Positions 8,227 through 17,635 of a stretch of 64,000 bases of DNA are shown here, piece after piece. Both the position numbers and the translations under genes were made by a program. Position 1 is the first letter of the stretch, and each line of letters begins with the position of its first letter. This stretch comes from Paraburkholderia phenoliruptrix (GTDB lineage Bacteria > Pseudomonadota > Gammaproteobacteria > Burkholderiales > Burkholderiaceae). The stretch lies in assembly GCF_019511605.1 (NCBI RefSeq), contig NZ_JAEUAV010000019.1, positions 1 through 64,000 on the forward strand, written 5' to 3'. The notes beneath the pieces were generated by a model that had not been told where the DNA came from, did not search any database, and saw nothing but the letters and a program-made list of their open reading frames with translations.

Positions 8227-10530
8227 ATGACACTCGACATCACTCAGTTCTATCAGACGTTCTTCGACGAAGCGGACGAACTGCTCGCGCAGATGGAGCA
8301 GTTGCTGCTCAATCTGGACGTCGCGCATCCCGACCCCGAAGACCTCGCGGCGATTTTCCGCGCCGCGCATTCGATCAAGGGCGGCGCAGCCACGTTCGGC
8401 TTTACCGCGCTGACGGAGACGACGCACATCCTCGAATCGCTGCTCGACCGTGCGCGCAACAACGAACTCGTGTTGCGCAAGGACATGATCGACACGTTCC
8501 TCGAGACCAAGGACGTATTGTCCGGCCAGCTCGCCGACTACCGTGCGAGCGCGGAGCCCGACGCGGCAGTCGCGAAGGCCATCTGCGCGAAGCTCGAGCA
8601 GTTGCACGCCGAAAGCCGGGGCGTTGCCGCGCCCGCTGCGGCCGCGCCGGCTGAAGCAGCGCAGGCGCCGCAGGCCGCGGTGAGCGCGCCCGTCGAGGCA
8701 ATGGCAACAGTAGAAGAAGGCAGCCCGCCGGAGCACGTCGTCGAACAGGCGGTGCAGGCGGCGGGCGAATGGAATGACGGCGAACCGGCCCAGACCGGCG
8801 CAGCCGGCGACGCGAACGACGCCGCCGGCCCGCATCTGAAAATTACGCTACGGGGCGTTGATGAGAAGGACCAGGAACTGCTTGCCGAAGAGCTGGGCAA
8901 CCTGGGCAGCATCGTCGGGCAGGTCAAGAGCGGCGGCGATCTGACGCTGTGGCTTCAGACCGATGTCACGTCCGACGACATCATCGCCGTGTGCTGCTTC
9001 GTGATCGACGAAAGTCAGATCTCGATCAGCCGCGGAACCGCACCGGCGGACGGCGCTCAGCAAGGCGAACCTGGAACGCCCGACGCTGCGCAACCGTCTC
9101 CGGCGCAAGCAGCACCGGCGGCTTCGGCCGCCACTCATACCGAAGCGCCTGCCGCACCGGCGCCGAGCGCCCCCGAGCCTGCGAAGGCCGCGGCTCCTGT
9201 TGTGGCTGCAGCCCCCGCTGCGGCTGCGAGCGCACCCGCGAAAGCGGCCGCACCCGCAGCAGCACCGGCTGCACCGACGGCACCGGCAGCGGCCGACTCC
9301 GACCGCAAAGCCGCGCGTCCGGCGGCAGCAGCGGCCGGCGCCGAGGGCAGTTCGATTCGCGTGGGCGTCGAAAAGGTCGATCAGCTGATCAACCTCGTCG
9401 GCGAACTGGTCATCACGCAAGCCATGCTCGCGGAAACCACCAGCACGTTCGACCCGGCGCTGCACGACCGGCTCTTCAACGGCATGGCGCAGCTCGAGCG
9501 CAACGCGCGCGATCTGCAGGAAGCCGTCATGTCGATCCGCATGATGCCGATGGATTATGTGTTCAGCCGCTTCCCGCGTCTCGTGCGCGATCTGGCGGCG
9601 AAGCTCGGCAAGGAAGTGGAACTCGTCACCTTCGGTCAGGCGACCGAACTCGACAAGAGCCTGATCGAGCGGATCATCGACCCGCTGACCCACCTCGTGC
9701 GCAACAGTCTCGACCACGGCATCGAAACCGTCGAGGCGCGGCGCGCCGCAGGCAAGGACGCGACCGGCCAACTGGTTCTCTCGGCGGCACACCATGGCGG
9801 CAACATCGTCATTGAAGTGAGCGACGACGGCGCCGGCCTGCGCCGCGACAAGATTCTTGCGAAGGCGGCCAAGCAAGGCATGCAGGTCAGCGAAAGCATG
9901 ACCGACGACGAAGTCTGGAACCTCATCTTCCTGCCGGGCTTCTCGACGGCGGAGCAGGTCACGGACGTGTCGGGCCGCGGCGTCGGCATGGACGTGGTGA
10001 AGCGCAACATCCAGTCGATGGGCGGTCACGTCGAAATCACGTCGCAGGCCGGCAAGGGCAGCACGACGCGCATCATCCTGCCGCTCACGCTGGCGATTCT
10101 CGACGGCATGTCGGTCAAGGTCGGCAACGAGATTTTCATTCTGCCGCTGAACTTCGTGATGGAGTCGCTGCAGCCGCAAGCCGAAGACATCTACACGGTC
10201 GCCAACGGCGAGCGCGTGGTGCGCGTGCGCGGCGAATACCTGCCGCTCGTCGCGTTGCACGAAATATTCAACGTGGAAGACGCGAAGCAGGAGCCGACCC
10301 AGGGCATCGTCACCATCATGCAGACCGAGGGGCGGCGCTTTGCGATGCTGATCGACGAGCTGGTGGGGCAGCAGCAGGTCGTGGTGAAGAACCTCGAAAC
10401 CAACTACCGCAAGGTGCATGGCATTTCCGCCGCGACCATTCTCGGCGACGGCAGCGTCGCACTGATCGTGGACGTGGCGGCGCTGAACCGCGAGTCGCGC
10501 AACGCGCATGGCGCAATGAGCCTCGCATGA
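8227..10530 (+). CDS. cheA: Chemotaxis sensor histidine kinase CheA
   Basis: A 767-residue cytoplasmic kinase that passes phosphate from receptor arrays to CheY and CheB. The Hpt domain has the phosphorylated His at residue 48 (AAHSIKGGAATFG). A P2-like segment follows around 200-275, then an Ala/Pro-rich linker (about 285-375). The dimerisation and ATPase domains carry LTHLVRNSLDHGIE (N box), SDDGAGL and GRGVGMDVVKRN. The last 140 residues are a CheW-like regulatory domain (LPLNFVMESL ... VVVKNLETNY). It is longer than E. coli CheA (about 654), mostly through linker expansion. Downstream of the first CheY-like gene; cheW follows 63 bp later. Confidence 0.97.
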   Translation: MTLDITQFYQTFFDEADELLAQMEQLLLNLDVAHPDPEDLAAIFRAAHSIKGGAATFGFTALTETTHILESLLDRARNNELVLRKDMIDTFLETKDVLSGQLADYRASAEPDAAVAKAICAKLEQLHAESRGVAAPAAAAPAEAAQAPQAAVSAPVEAMATVEEGSPPEHVVEQAVQAAGEWNDGEPAQTGAAGDANDAAGPHLKITLRGVDEKDQELLAEELGNLGSIVGQVKSGGDLTLWLQTDVTSDDIIAVCCFVIDESQISISRGTAPADGAQQGEPGTPDAAQPSPAQAAPAASAATHTEAPAAPAPSAPEPAKAAAPVVAAAPAAAASAPAKAAAPAAAPAAPTAPAAADSDRKAARPAAAAAGAEGSSIRVGVEKVDQLINLVGELVITQAMLAETTSTFDPALHDRLFNGMAQLERNARDLQEAVMSIRMMPMDYVFSRFPRLVRDLAAKLGKEVELVTFGQATELDKSLIERIIDPLTHLVRNSLDHGIETVEARRAAGKDATGQLVLSAAHHGGNIVIEVSDDGAGLRRDKILAKAAKQGMQVSESMTDDEVWNLIFLPGFSTAEQVTDVSGRGVGMDVVKRNIQSMGGHVEITSQAGKGSTTRIILPLTLAILDGMSVKVGNEIFILPLNFVMESLQPQAEDIYTVANGERVVRVRGEYLPLVALHEIFNVEDAKQEPTQGIVTIMQTEGRRFAMLIDELVGQQQVVVKNLETNYRKVHGISAATILGDGSVALIVDVAALNRESRNAHGAMSLA

Positions 10531-10593
10531 TGTCCGCGACAATCGCAGCAACACTCATTCAACCTGATTTATCCCAACCGTTTGGGGGCTAAC

Positions 10594-11124
10594 GTGGCAG
10601 AAGTTCAATCCATCAATTCGAGCGTCGCGAACGCGACGAATGGTCGCCGCGACGCGCAGCAGGCCGACGCCGGCGGTCAGGAATTCCTCGTCTTCACGCT
10701 CGGTGCCGAGGAGTACGGCATCGACATTCTCAAGGTGCAGGAAATCCGCGGCTACGACAATGTGACGCGCATCGCCAATGCGCCCGATTTCATCAAGGGC
10801 GTGATCAATCTGCGCGGCATCATCGTGCCGATCGTCGACATGCGCATCAAGTTTCACCTGGGCCGCGTCGAGTACGACCACCAGACCGTCGTGATCATCC
10901 TGAACGTCGCGCATCGCGTGGTGGGCATGGTGGTGGACGGCGTGTCCGACGTGTTGACGCTCGCCGTCGACCAGATCATGCCGGCGCCCGAATTCGGCGC
11001 AACGCTGACGACCGAGTATCTGACGGGCCTCGGCACCGTCGACGGCCGCATGTTGATTTTGATGGACATCGAAAAGCTCATGACGAGCCGCGAGATGGCG
11101 CTCATCGAAACGCTCGGCGTGTAA
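10594..11124 (+). CDS. cheW: Chemotaxis coupling protein CheW
   Basis: A 176-residue adaptor linking receptors to CheA. The double beta-barrel fold is supported by EFLVFTLGAEEYGIDILKVQ, GVINLRGIIVPIVDMR and VVDGVSDVLTLAVDQIMPAP. I place the start at GTG 10594 because TTGGGGGC sits just before it; a TTG at 10582 is also in frame but lies in that site. A short Asn/Ala-rich N-terminal lead precedes the domain. Operon position between cheA and a chemoreceptor is usual. Confidence 0.96.
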   Translation: MAEVQSINSSVANATNGRRDAQQADAGGQEFLVFTLGAEEYGIDILKVQEIRGYDNVTRIANAPDFIKGVINLRGIIVPIVDMRIKFHLGRVEYDHQTVVIILNVAHRVVGMVVDGVSDVLTLAVDQIMPAPEFGATLTTEYLTGLGTVDGRMLILMDIEKLMTSREMALIETLGV

Positions 11125-11166
11125 CGGCTGCGGCGTTCAGAAAAGTTTGCAACAGGGAGCAGTGAG

Positions 11167-13134
11167 ATGCTAAGCAGGTGGTCGATTCGCACATCGCTCA
11201 CGCTAGTGGGGATCATTCTCGTCGCGCTGACCATGGTGGTCGGCGTGCTTGGGCTGACGGCGCTCGGCAGCGCGAGCCGTTCGCTCGACCGTATTGCGCG
11301 CGGCGATCTGGTGGCCATTCACGCGCTCGACGACGCTTCGGCCTATCTGCTGCGCTCGCGCATTTCGCTCGACCGTGTCACCGCGCTCACCGCCGCGGGC
11401 GACACCGAAACGGCCAGAAAGGTGCTGGATCGCGCCGTCGAGCTTTATGGCTTCAGCAACAAGAACTGGCAGATCTATCTGGACGCGCCGAAGGCTGGCG
11501 TCGACCAGGCAAAGCTGGACGAGCTGGTCACGCTGCGCGGCACCCTCGTGCGCGACGGCGTGGAGCCTGAATTCGCGGCATTGCGCGCGAACGATCTGGC
11601 GGCTTACCACGCGATTGCGGACAAGAAGATCAGCCCGATGTTCGTCGCCTACGACAACGTGGCGGCCGTCGTGGTGAAGAGTCTGCAGCAGCAGGCAGTG
11701 GACCAGCAGGCAGACGCGCAGTCGAACATCTCGCTGATGACCACGCTGATCGTTGGTTTCGCCGCACTCGCGCTGCTGCTCGTGATCGGCCTGCGCTTCG
11801 CACTGCGCGGCCTGATCATTCGGCCGCTGCAGGATGCAACCGAATGCTTCGAGCGGATTGCCGCGGGCGATCTGTCGGAAACCATCGAGGTGCGCAGCCG
11901 CAATGAAATCGGCCGCCTCTTTGCGGGCATCAAGCGGATGCAGGAAAGCATGGCGTCGATGGTCACGGCGGTACGCAGCAGCACCGAGTCGATCGACACC
12001 GGCGCGCGTGAAATCGCAATGGGCAACACGGACCTGTCGCAGCGTACCGAAGAGCAGGCCGCCTCGCTGCAACAGACCGCGCAGAGCATGGAACAGCTCA
12101 CGGGCACCGTGCGGCAGAACGCCGAGAACGCTCGCCAGGCGAGCCAGCTTGCAGTGAACGCATCCGACATCGCGACGCGCGGCGGCGACGTGGTGAGCCA
12201 GGTCGTGACGACGATGCAGGACATTGCGAGCAGCTCCAGCAAGGTTGTCGACATTATCGGCGTGATCGAAGGCATTGCCTTCCAGACCAACATTCTCGCG
12301 CTGAACGCGGCAGTCGAAGCGGCGCGCGCCGGCGAACAGGGCCGCGGCTTCGCGGTCGTGGCGGGCGAAGTGCGCAGCCTTGCTCAGCGCAGCGCCAGCG
12401 CTGCGAAGGAAATCAAGGAACTGATCGGCGACTCGGCCGACAAGGTGCAAAGCGGGTCGGCACTCGTCGGACGCGCGGGCACCACGATGGACGAGATCGT
12501 GCAGGCCGTGCGCCGCGTGACCGACATCATGGGCGAGATCAGCGCCGCTTCGGAAGAGCAGTCGGGCGGCATCGAGCAGGTCAATCGCGCGGTCGTGCAA
12601 ATGGACGAAGTGACGCAGCAGAACGCCGCGCTCGTCGAAGAAGCCGCGGCTGCCGCGGCGTCGCTCGAAGACCAGACGCGTCAGTTGCAGGCCGTGCTGA
12701 GCGGCTGGAAGGTCGCAAGCCATGCGGCGCGTGGTTTCAACGCGCCGGGCACGTCGGCTGCGCAGCAAGTGAAGGCGCGTGTGGGCGGCGGCACGAGAAA
12801 GCCCGCTGCGAAGCCCGCGCCGCGCGCCGCGCAAGCGGCGGCCAGCGCGCCGGCCGCTCACACCGCTGCGGTTAATGCAACCAATGAGACTAACGCGACT
12901 AACGCGGCGTCGCATGCGACGACCAACGCATCGGCTCATGCAGGAAGTCATGCAGGCGCTCACGCAGCAGCCGCGAGCGCTGCACCGGCTTCGGGCAGCC
13001 ACGAAGCAGGCGCCGGGCGCATCGAACCGGCACTGAAACCAAAGGCGCCGCGCGCGGCATTCGAACCGGCCGCCCGTCCGGCAGCGGCGAGCGTGAGCTC
13101 GGCGGGCTCGGACGCGGACTGGGAAACCTTTTAA
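11167..13134 (+). CDS. Methyl-accepting chemotaxis protein (Tar/Tsr-type) with CheR-tether pentapeptide
   Basis: A 655-residue transmembrane chemoreceptor. Membrane span 1 is about residues 10-33 and span 2 about 190-213, enclosing a helical periplasmic sensor like the Tar four-helix bundle. A HAMP domain follows (RPLQDATECFERIAAGDLSE), then the signalling domain with the hairpin tip NILALNAAVEAARAGEQGRG. The C-terminal 125 residues are a flexible Ala/Asn/Thr/His linker ending in DWETF, the xWxxF sequence that tethers CheR and CheB in E. coli receptors. cheR lies directly downstream, consistent with adaptation through that tether. Ligand is unknown. Confidence 0.95.
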   Translation: MLSRWSIRTSLTLVGIILVALTMVVGVLGLTALGSASRSLDRIARGDLVAIHALDDASAYLLRSRISLDRVTALTAAGDTETARKVLDRAVELYGFSNKNWQIYLDAPKAGVDQAKLDELVTLRGTLVRDGVEPEFAALRANDLAAYHAIADKKISPMFVAYDNVAAVVVKSLQQQAVDQQADAQSNISLMTTLIVGFAALALLLVIGLRFALRGLIIRPLQDATECFERIAAGDLSETIEVRSRNEIGRLFAGIKRMQESMASMVTAVRSSTESIDTGAREIAMGNTDLSQRTEEQAASLQQTAQSMEQLTGTVRQNAENARQASQLAVNASDIATRGGDVVSQVVTTMQDIASSSSKVVDIIGVIEGIAFQTNILALNAAVEAARAGEQGRGFAVVAGEVRSLAQRSASAAKEIKELIGDSADKVQSGSALVGRAGTTMDEIVQAVRRVTDIMGEISAASEEQSGGIEQVNRAVVQMDEVTQQNAALVEEAAAAAASLEDQTRQLQAVLSGWKVASHAARGFNAPGTSAAQQVKARVGGGTRKPAAKPAPRAAQAAASAPAAHTAAVNATNETNATNAASHATTNASAHAGSHAGAHAAAASAAPASGSHEAGAGRIEPALKPKAPRAAFEPAARPAAASVSSAGSDADWETF

Positions 13135-13334
13135 ACATGACGATGAAACATGCAGTCATTCGGTATCTCGCGGCTCGTGGCGCGAATCATCGAAGCACGT
13201 CCGAACGGCGTGTCGCGGGCCGACTGCATGGTGGCGCAACGTGCGGGCGGGCGCGACCCCGTACAAACAATCCCCTGCTCGCCGGCGCTGTCGTCGGGCA
13301 GGCGTGATGGCTCGTATCGCAGGCAGGAACTTTC

Positions 13335-14285
13335 ATGATGGCAACGCGCGCACAGCAACGCACCGACCGGGCTGACCCAATCAGGTCTGGCGAACAGGGA
13401 CGTGATTTCGAATTCACTTCCGCGGATTTCACCCGCATTCGCGAACTGATTCACCGCAGCGCCGGCATTTCCCTTTCCGATCACAAGCGCGACATGGCGT
13501 ACAGCCGCCTTGCGCGCCGGCTACGCGCCCGCGGCCTCGATTCGTTCAGGCAGTATCTGGATCTGCTCGAAGCGGAGAACGATCCTGCCGAATGGGAAGC
13601 GTTCACCAATGCGCTCACCACGAACCTGACCGCGTTCTTTCGCGAGGCGCACCACTTTCCGATTCTCGCCGACTTCGTGGCGCGCCGCGCCCAGCCGGTT
13701 TCTGTCTGGTGCTCGGCGGCTTCGACCGGCGAAGAGCCGTATTCGATTGCAATGACGCTGATCGAAGCGCTCGGCGAAAGCGCCGCGCGCCAGGCCACGG
13801 TGCTTGCCACCGACATCGACACGCAGGTGCTCGCCAAGGCCGAAGCGGGCATGTATCAGTTCGATCAGGTCAAGCACCTGTCGCAGGAACGGCTCAAGCG
13901 CTTTTTCCTGAAAGGCACCGGCCCGCATGCAGGCATGGTCAAGGTGCGGCCGCAAGTGCGCGCGATGGTGCGCTTCGAGCAACTGAACCTGACCGACCGC
14001 GATTACCAGTTGCGCACGCAGTTCGACGCGATCTTCTGCCGCAACGTCATGATCTATTTCGACAAGCCGACGCAAGCGCAGGTACTTGGGCGCTTCGAGC
14101 CGCTCATGAAGTCGGGCGGCCTGCTGTTCGCCGGCCACTCGGAGAACTTCACGTACGTCACGCAGGCGTTCAGGCTGCGCGGCCAGACGGTCTACGAACT
14201 GACGCGCGACGCCGCCGGCGCACGCGCGCCGGCACGTGCAGCGGCAACTGCGAGCAGCACGCCGACGAGCGGGGTGACGGTATGA
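13335..14285 (+). CDS. cheR: Chemotaxis protein methyltransferase CheR
   Basis: A 316-residue SAM-dependent enzyme that methylates receptor glutamates for adaptation. An N-terminal helical domain (about residues 30-110, FTRIRELIHRSAGISLSDHK) precedes the methyltransferase domain: NLTAFFREAHHF, then SAM loop WCSAASTGEEPYSIAM, TDIDTQVL and the catalytic-core IFCRNVMIYFD. The start ATGATGGC follows AGGAAC. The stop overlaps the cheD start (ATGA), so translation is probably coupled. An Ala-rich tail ends the protein. Confidence 0.97.
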   Translation: MMATRAQQRTDRADPIRSGEQGRDFEFTSADFTRIRELIHRSAGISLSDHKRDMAYSRLARRLRARGLDSFRQYLDLLEAENDPAEWEAFTNALTTNLTAFFREAHHFPILADFVARRAQPVSVWCSAASTGEEPYSIAMTLIEALGESAARQATVLATDIDTQVLAKAEAGMYQFDQVKHLSQERLKRFFLKGTGPHAGMVKVRPQVRAMVRFEQLNLTDRDYQLRTQFDAIFCRNVMIYFDKPTQAQVLGRFEPLMKSGGLLFAGHSENFTYVTQAFRLRGQTVYELTRDAAGARAPARAAATASSTPTSGVTV

Positions 14286-15112
14286 GCAGTGCCTTGCCTA
14301 TTGCAACCAATCTCTACTACGACAACCACTTCCAACGCCCGGGCGTGAAGCTGTTGCCCAACGAGTTCTACACCACCCATGAAGACATGGTGCTCGTCAC
14401 CGTCCTCGGCTCGTGCGTCGCGGCCTGCATTCAGGACCGCACGGCGGGCATCGGCGGCATGAATCACTTCATGCTGCCCGACGACGGCGCCGAAGTCGGC
14501 CAGCCCGCATCCGATTCGATGCGCTACGGCGCCTACGCGATGGAAGTGCTGATCAACGAACTGATCAAGGCCGGCGGCCGGCGCGACCGTTTCGAGGCGA
14601 AGGTGTTCGGCGGCGGCGCGGTGCTCGCGGGCATGACGACCATTAACATTGGCGATCGCAACTCGGAATTCGTGCGCCGTTATCTCGCGCTCGAAAAGAT
14701 CCGCATCGTCGCTGAAGATTTGCAGGGCTCGCACCCGCGCAAGGTCGCGTTCATGCCGCGCACGGGGCAGGTGATGGTGAAGAAGCTGCGCTTGCAGCAG
14801 GACCCGGGCGTCGCCGAGCGCGAACAGGCGCTGGTGCGCCAGAGCGCCGAAGCGCGCGCCGAGCGGCTTGCAGCCGCCAGAAAACGGGTCGAGCTGTTCG
14901 CGGCTCCGGCGGCCGCGCGGCCGAAGGTGGAACTGTTCGGTTCCTCCTCGGGCGCGGCGAAGCCGAAGGTGGAGCTATTCGGCTCGACAGGCGGTGCGGG
15001 TGGCGCGGCAGGCGGCGCGACCTCGGGCGCCACGAAGTCGCGCGTCGAACTGTTCAACTCCACCGCGCGTCCCATCAATTCAAACAACGCCAGAACCGCA
15101 GAGGAGGCGTGA
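14282..15112 (+). CDS. cheD: Chemoreceptor glutamine deamidase CheD with a VELF-repeat tail
   Basis: A 276-residue receptor deamidase. The catalytic cysteine is C45 in VLGSCVAACI and the histidine is H62 in GGMNHFMLP, matching the CheD papain-like site. The fold continues to about residue 180 (KVFGGGAV, GDRNSEFV). Unlike standard CheD proteins (about 160-200 residues), the last 75 residues carry four spaced copies of K/R-V-E-L-F (from residues 202, about 214, 228 and 253) separated by Gly/Ala/Ser linkers. The start overlaps cheR by four bases and the stop overlaps the GTG of cheB, so the three genes are likely translationally coupled. Confidence 0.95.
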   Translation: MSSALPIATNLYYDNHFQRPGVKLLPNEFYTTHEDMVLVTVLGSCVAACIQDRTAGIGGMNHFMLPDDGAEVGQPASDSMRYGAYAMEVLINELIKAGGRRDRFEAKVFGGGAVLAGMTTINIGDRNSEFVRRYLALEKIRIVAEDLQGSHPRKVAFMPRTGQVMVKKLRLQQDPGVAEREQALVRQSAEARAERLAAARKRVELFAAPAAARPKVELFGSSSGAAKPKVELFGSTGGAGGAAGGATSGATKSRVELFNSTARPINSNNARTAEEA

Positions 15113-16206
15113 GCGCTGTGCAAAAGATCAAAGTATTGTGTGTCGACGATTCGGCGCTGATCCGCAGCCTGATGACGGAGATCATCAACGGCCAGCCGGA
15201 CATGACCGTCGTCGCGACCGCGCCCGATCCGCTCGTCGCGCGTGAGCTCATCAAGCAGCACAACCCGGACGTGTTGACGCTCGACGTCGAAATGCCGCGC
15301 ATGGACGGCCTCGACTTTCTCGAGAAGCTGATGCGCCTGCGGCCGATGCCGGTCGTGATGGTGTCGTCGCTGACCGAGCGCGGCAACGAAATCACGCTGC
15401 GTGCACTGGAACTGGGCGCCGTGGACTTCGTCACCAAGCCGAAGGTCGGCATTCGCGACGGCATGCTCGATTACTCGGAAAAGCTCGCGGACAAGATTCG
15501 CGCCGCGGCACGCGCGCGCGTGCGCCAGGCCGCGCCCGTGCAGCATGCGCCCGCAGGCGGCGCGCATGCGCCGGCCGGCGCGGCGCCGCTCTTCAACAAT
15601 CCGCTGCTGAGTACCGAGAAGCTGATCATTGTCGGCGCGTCGACGGGCGGCACCGAAGCGATTCGCGAAGTGCTCGTGCCGCTGCCGCCGGACGCGCCTG
15701 CCGTGCTCATCGCGCAGCACATGCCGCCCGGTTTCACAAAATCTTTTGCGCAACGCCTCAATGGTTTGTGCCGAATTACCGTTAAAGAAGCTGAGCACGG
15801 CGAACGCGTGCTGCCGGGACATGCGTATATCGCGCCCGGTCACGCTCACCTGCTGCTTGCCCGCAGCGGCGCGAATTACATCGCGCATCTGTCGGACGAT
15901 CCGCCGGTGAACCGGCATCGTCCTTCGGTGGACGTGTTGTTTCGCTCGGCCGCGCAGCACGCGGGCAAGAACGCGGTCGGAGTGATCCTGACCGGCATGG
16001 GGCGCGACGGCGCCGCGGGTCTGCTGGAAATGAAGAAGGCAGGGGCTTACACCCTTGCGCAGGACGAAGCGAGCTGTATCGTGTTCGGCATGCCGCGCGA
16101 GGCGATTGCGCTCGGCGCGGCCGACGAAATCGCGTCGCTGCCGGACATGAGCCGGCGCGTGATGGCGCGTCTTGCGTCGATGGGCGATCGGGTTCAGCGC
16201 GTATGA
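15109..16206 (+). CDS. cheB: Chemotaxis-specific methylesterase/deamidase CheB
   Basis: A 365-residue response-regulator enzyme that demethylates receptors. The receiver has CVDDS and the phosphoacceptor near residue 59 (TLDVEMPRMDG). The esterase triad is S178 (VGASTGGTEA), H204 (AQHMPPG) and D300 (GMGRDGAAG), each exactly 14 later than the E. coli numbers I recall. Two GTG starts are possible: 15109, which overlaps the cheD stop, or 15118, which has better spacing from GAGGAGG and may be the true one (three residues shorter). An Ala/His-rich linker joins the domains. Confidence 0.96.
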   Translation: MSAVQKIKVLCVDDSALIRSLMTEIINGQPDMTVVATAPDPLVARELIKQHNPDVLTLDVEMPRMDGLDFLEKLMRLRPMPVVMVSSLTERGNEITLRALELGAVDFVTKPKVGIRDGMLDYSEKLADKIRAAARARVRQAAPVQHAPAGGAHAPAGAAPLFNNPLLSTEKLIIVGASTGGTEAIREVLVPLPPDAPAVLIAQHMPPGFTKSFAQRLNGLCRITVKEAEHGERVLPGHAYIAPGHAHLLLARSGANYIAHLSDDPPVNRHRPSVDVLFRSAAQHAGKNAVGVILTGMGRDGAAGLLEMKKAGAYTLAQDEASCIVFGMPREAIALGAADEIASLPDMSRRVMARLASMGDRVQRV

Positions 16207-16265
16207 TGCGCCATTGGGATTGAAGCGGTCATACGCCGCACCGTGAATCAAGTAAAGGGAATCAA

Positions 16266-16661
16266 ATGGATAAGGCAATGAAGTTTCTGGTGGTGGACGA
16301 CTTTCCGACGATGCGCCGGATCGTTCGCAACCTTCTGAAAGAGCTGGGCTACGGCAACGTCGACGAAGCCGAAGACGGCCAGGCCGGTCTGTCGCGTCTG
16401 CGCGGCGGTGCATATGACTTCGTGATCTCCGACTGGAACATGCCGAACCTCGACGGTCTCGCCATGCTCAAGGAAATCCGCGCCGACGCGAACCTCAAGC
16501 ACCTGCCGGTGCTGATGGTGACGGCCGAGTCCAAGAAGGAAAACATCATCGCGGCGGCTCAGGCGGGCGCGAGCGGTTATGTCGTCAAGCCGTTCACGGC
16601 TGCGACGCTGGACGAGAAGCTCAACAAGATTCTCGAGAAGATGGCCAAAACCGGGAGCTGA
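16266..16661 (+). CDS. cheY: Chemotaxis response regulator CheY
   Basis: A 131-residue canonical CheY that binds FliM when phosphorylated and changes motor rotation. The key residues are D11/D12, phosphoacceptor D56 followed by W57 (SDWNMPN), T86 (MVTAES), the rotameric aromatic Y105 and K108 (GYVVKPF). AAAGGGAATC precedes the ATG. cheZ begins one base after the stop, so the kinase output and its phosphatase are made together. FliM in this window has the matching N-terminal CheY-binding peptide. Confidence 0.97.
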   Translation: MDKAMKFLVVDDFPTMRRIVRNLLKELGYGNVDEAEDGQAGLSRLRGGAYDFVISDWNMPNLDGLAMLKEIRADANLKHLPVLMVTAESKKENIIAAAQAGASGYVVKPFTAATLDEKLNKILEKMAKTGS

Positions 16662-16662
16662 T

Positions 16663-17373
16663 GTGAACCTGCCGACCGAAGCGCCTAGCACCGAAGCGGT
16701 CAACGAGAGCGGCGACTTCGCGTCAGACCGCATTCTCGCCCGTATTGGACAACTGACACGCACGCTGCGTGATTCGATGCGCGAGCTCGGGCTCGACAAG
16801 CACGTCGAGCGCGCGGCGGAAGCCGTACCCGATGCACGCGACCGTCTGAAGTACATCGCGAACATGACCGAGCAGGCCGCCGAGCGCGTGCTGTCCTCGA
16901 TCGACATCGCGAAGCCCATTCAGGAGCAGTTGCAGAAAGACGCCGGCGACCTCGACGCGCGTTGGGAGCAATGGTACGCAGCGCCGATCGAGCGCGCGGA
17001 AGTGCGCGCGCTGATGAACGACACGCGCGAGTTTCTGCGCGGCGTGCCCGAGGCGACCACCGCGACCAATTCGCAGCTCATGGAGATCATGCTGGCGCAG
17101 GATTTCCAGGATCTGACCGGCCAGGTGATCAAGAAGATCACCGACGTCGTGTATCTGATCGAGCAGCAATTGCTTGGCGTGCTGGTCGAGAATATCGCGC
17201 TCGAGCGGCGCGAGCAGTTCGCGGCACACGCCGCGGCGCTGGTGGCGGAAACATCGCCCACCGGCAGCCCCGAGCATCTGCTGAACGGTCCGCAGATCAA
17301 TCCGGAAGGCAAGACGGATGTGATGCAGGATCAATCGCAGGTCGACGATCTGCTCGCAAGCCTCGGTTTCTGA
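16663..17373 (+). CDS. cheZ: Protein phosphatase CheZ
   Basis: A 236-residue all-helical phosphatase that removes phosphate from CheY. The catalytic region reads MLAQDFQDLTGQVIKK, containing the conserved Asp and Gln. The extreme C-terminus QVDDLLASLGF is the CheY-docking helix. The start is taken as GTG 16663, one base past the cheY stop and preceded by CGGGAG; the frame extends 28 residues further up but only through cheY coding sequence. Last chemotaxis gene of the operon. Confidence 0.96.
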   Translation: MNLPTEAPSTEAVNESGDFASDRILARIGQLTRTLRDSMRELGLDKHVERAAEAVPDARDRLKYIANMTEQAAERVLSSIDIAKPIQEQLQKDAGDLDARWEQWYAAPIERAEVRALMNDTREFLRGVPEATTATNSQLMEIMLAQDFQDLTGQVIKKITDVVYLIEQQLLGVLVENIALERREQFAAHAAALVAETSPTGSPEHLLNGPQINPEGKTDVMQDQSQVDDLLASLGF

Positions 17374-17635
17374 GCGGTCCGCGCCCTTGCGGCGCGCGGC
17401 CGAATCAGTCTTCGTAGCAAGTCGCGCTCCCGGGCGGAAGTGCTGTCTATCGACGCAAATGCAGGCATACTGCAAGGTCAGCGAGGGGCGCGGCAGAAGG
17501 TGAACGCCTATCACCAGGGCTTGCAAAACGAGGCTTTAGTCGAATTTGCGGCCCGCTTCGTGTCCTATGATTTGCCTACATGCAGCCGGTCAGCACGCAG
17601 TGCGCGCCGCGCGGCAGCCAGGGAGGAATGTCGAT

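Noticed and set aside
8848..10554. A 568-codon minus-strand frame opposite cheA
   Set aside because: Antisense shadow of cheA with typical high-GC residue bias and no family motif.
13140..13334. A short plus-strand gene between the chemoreceptor and cheR
   Set aside because: The 62-codon frame has no conserved content or ribosome site; I treat this as untranslated spacer.
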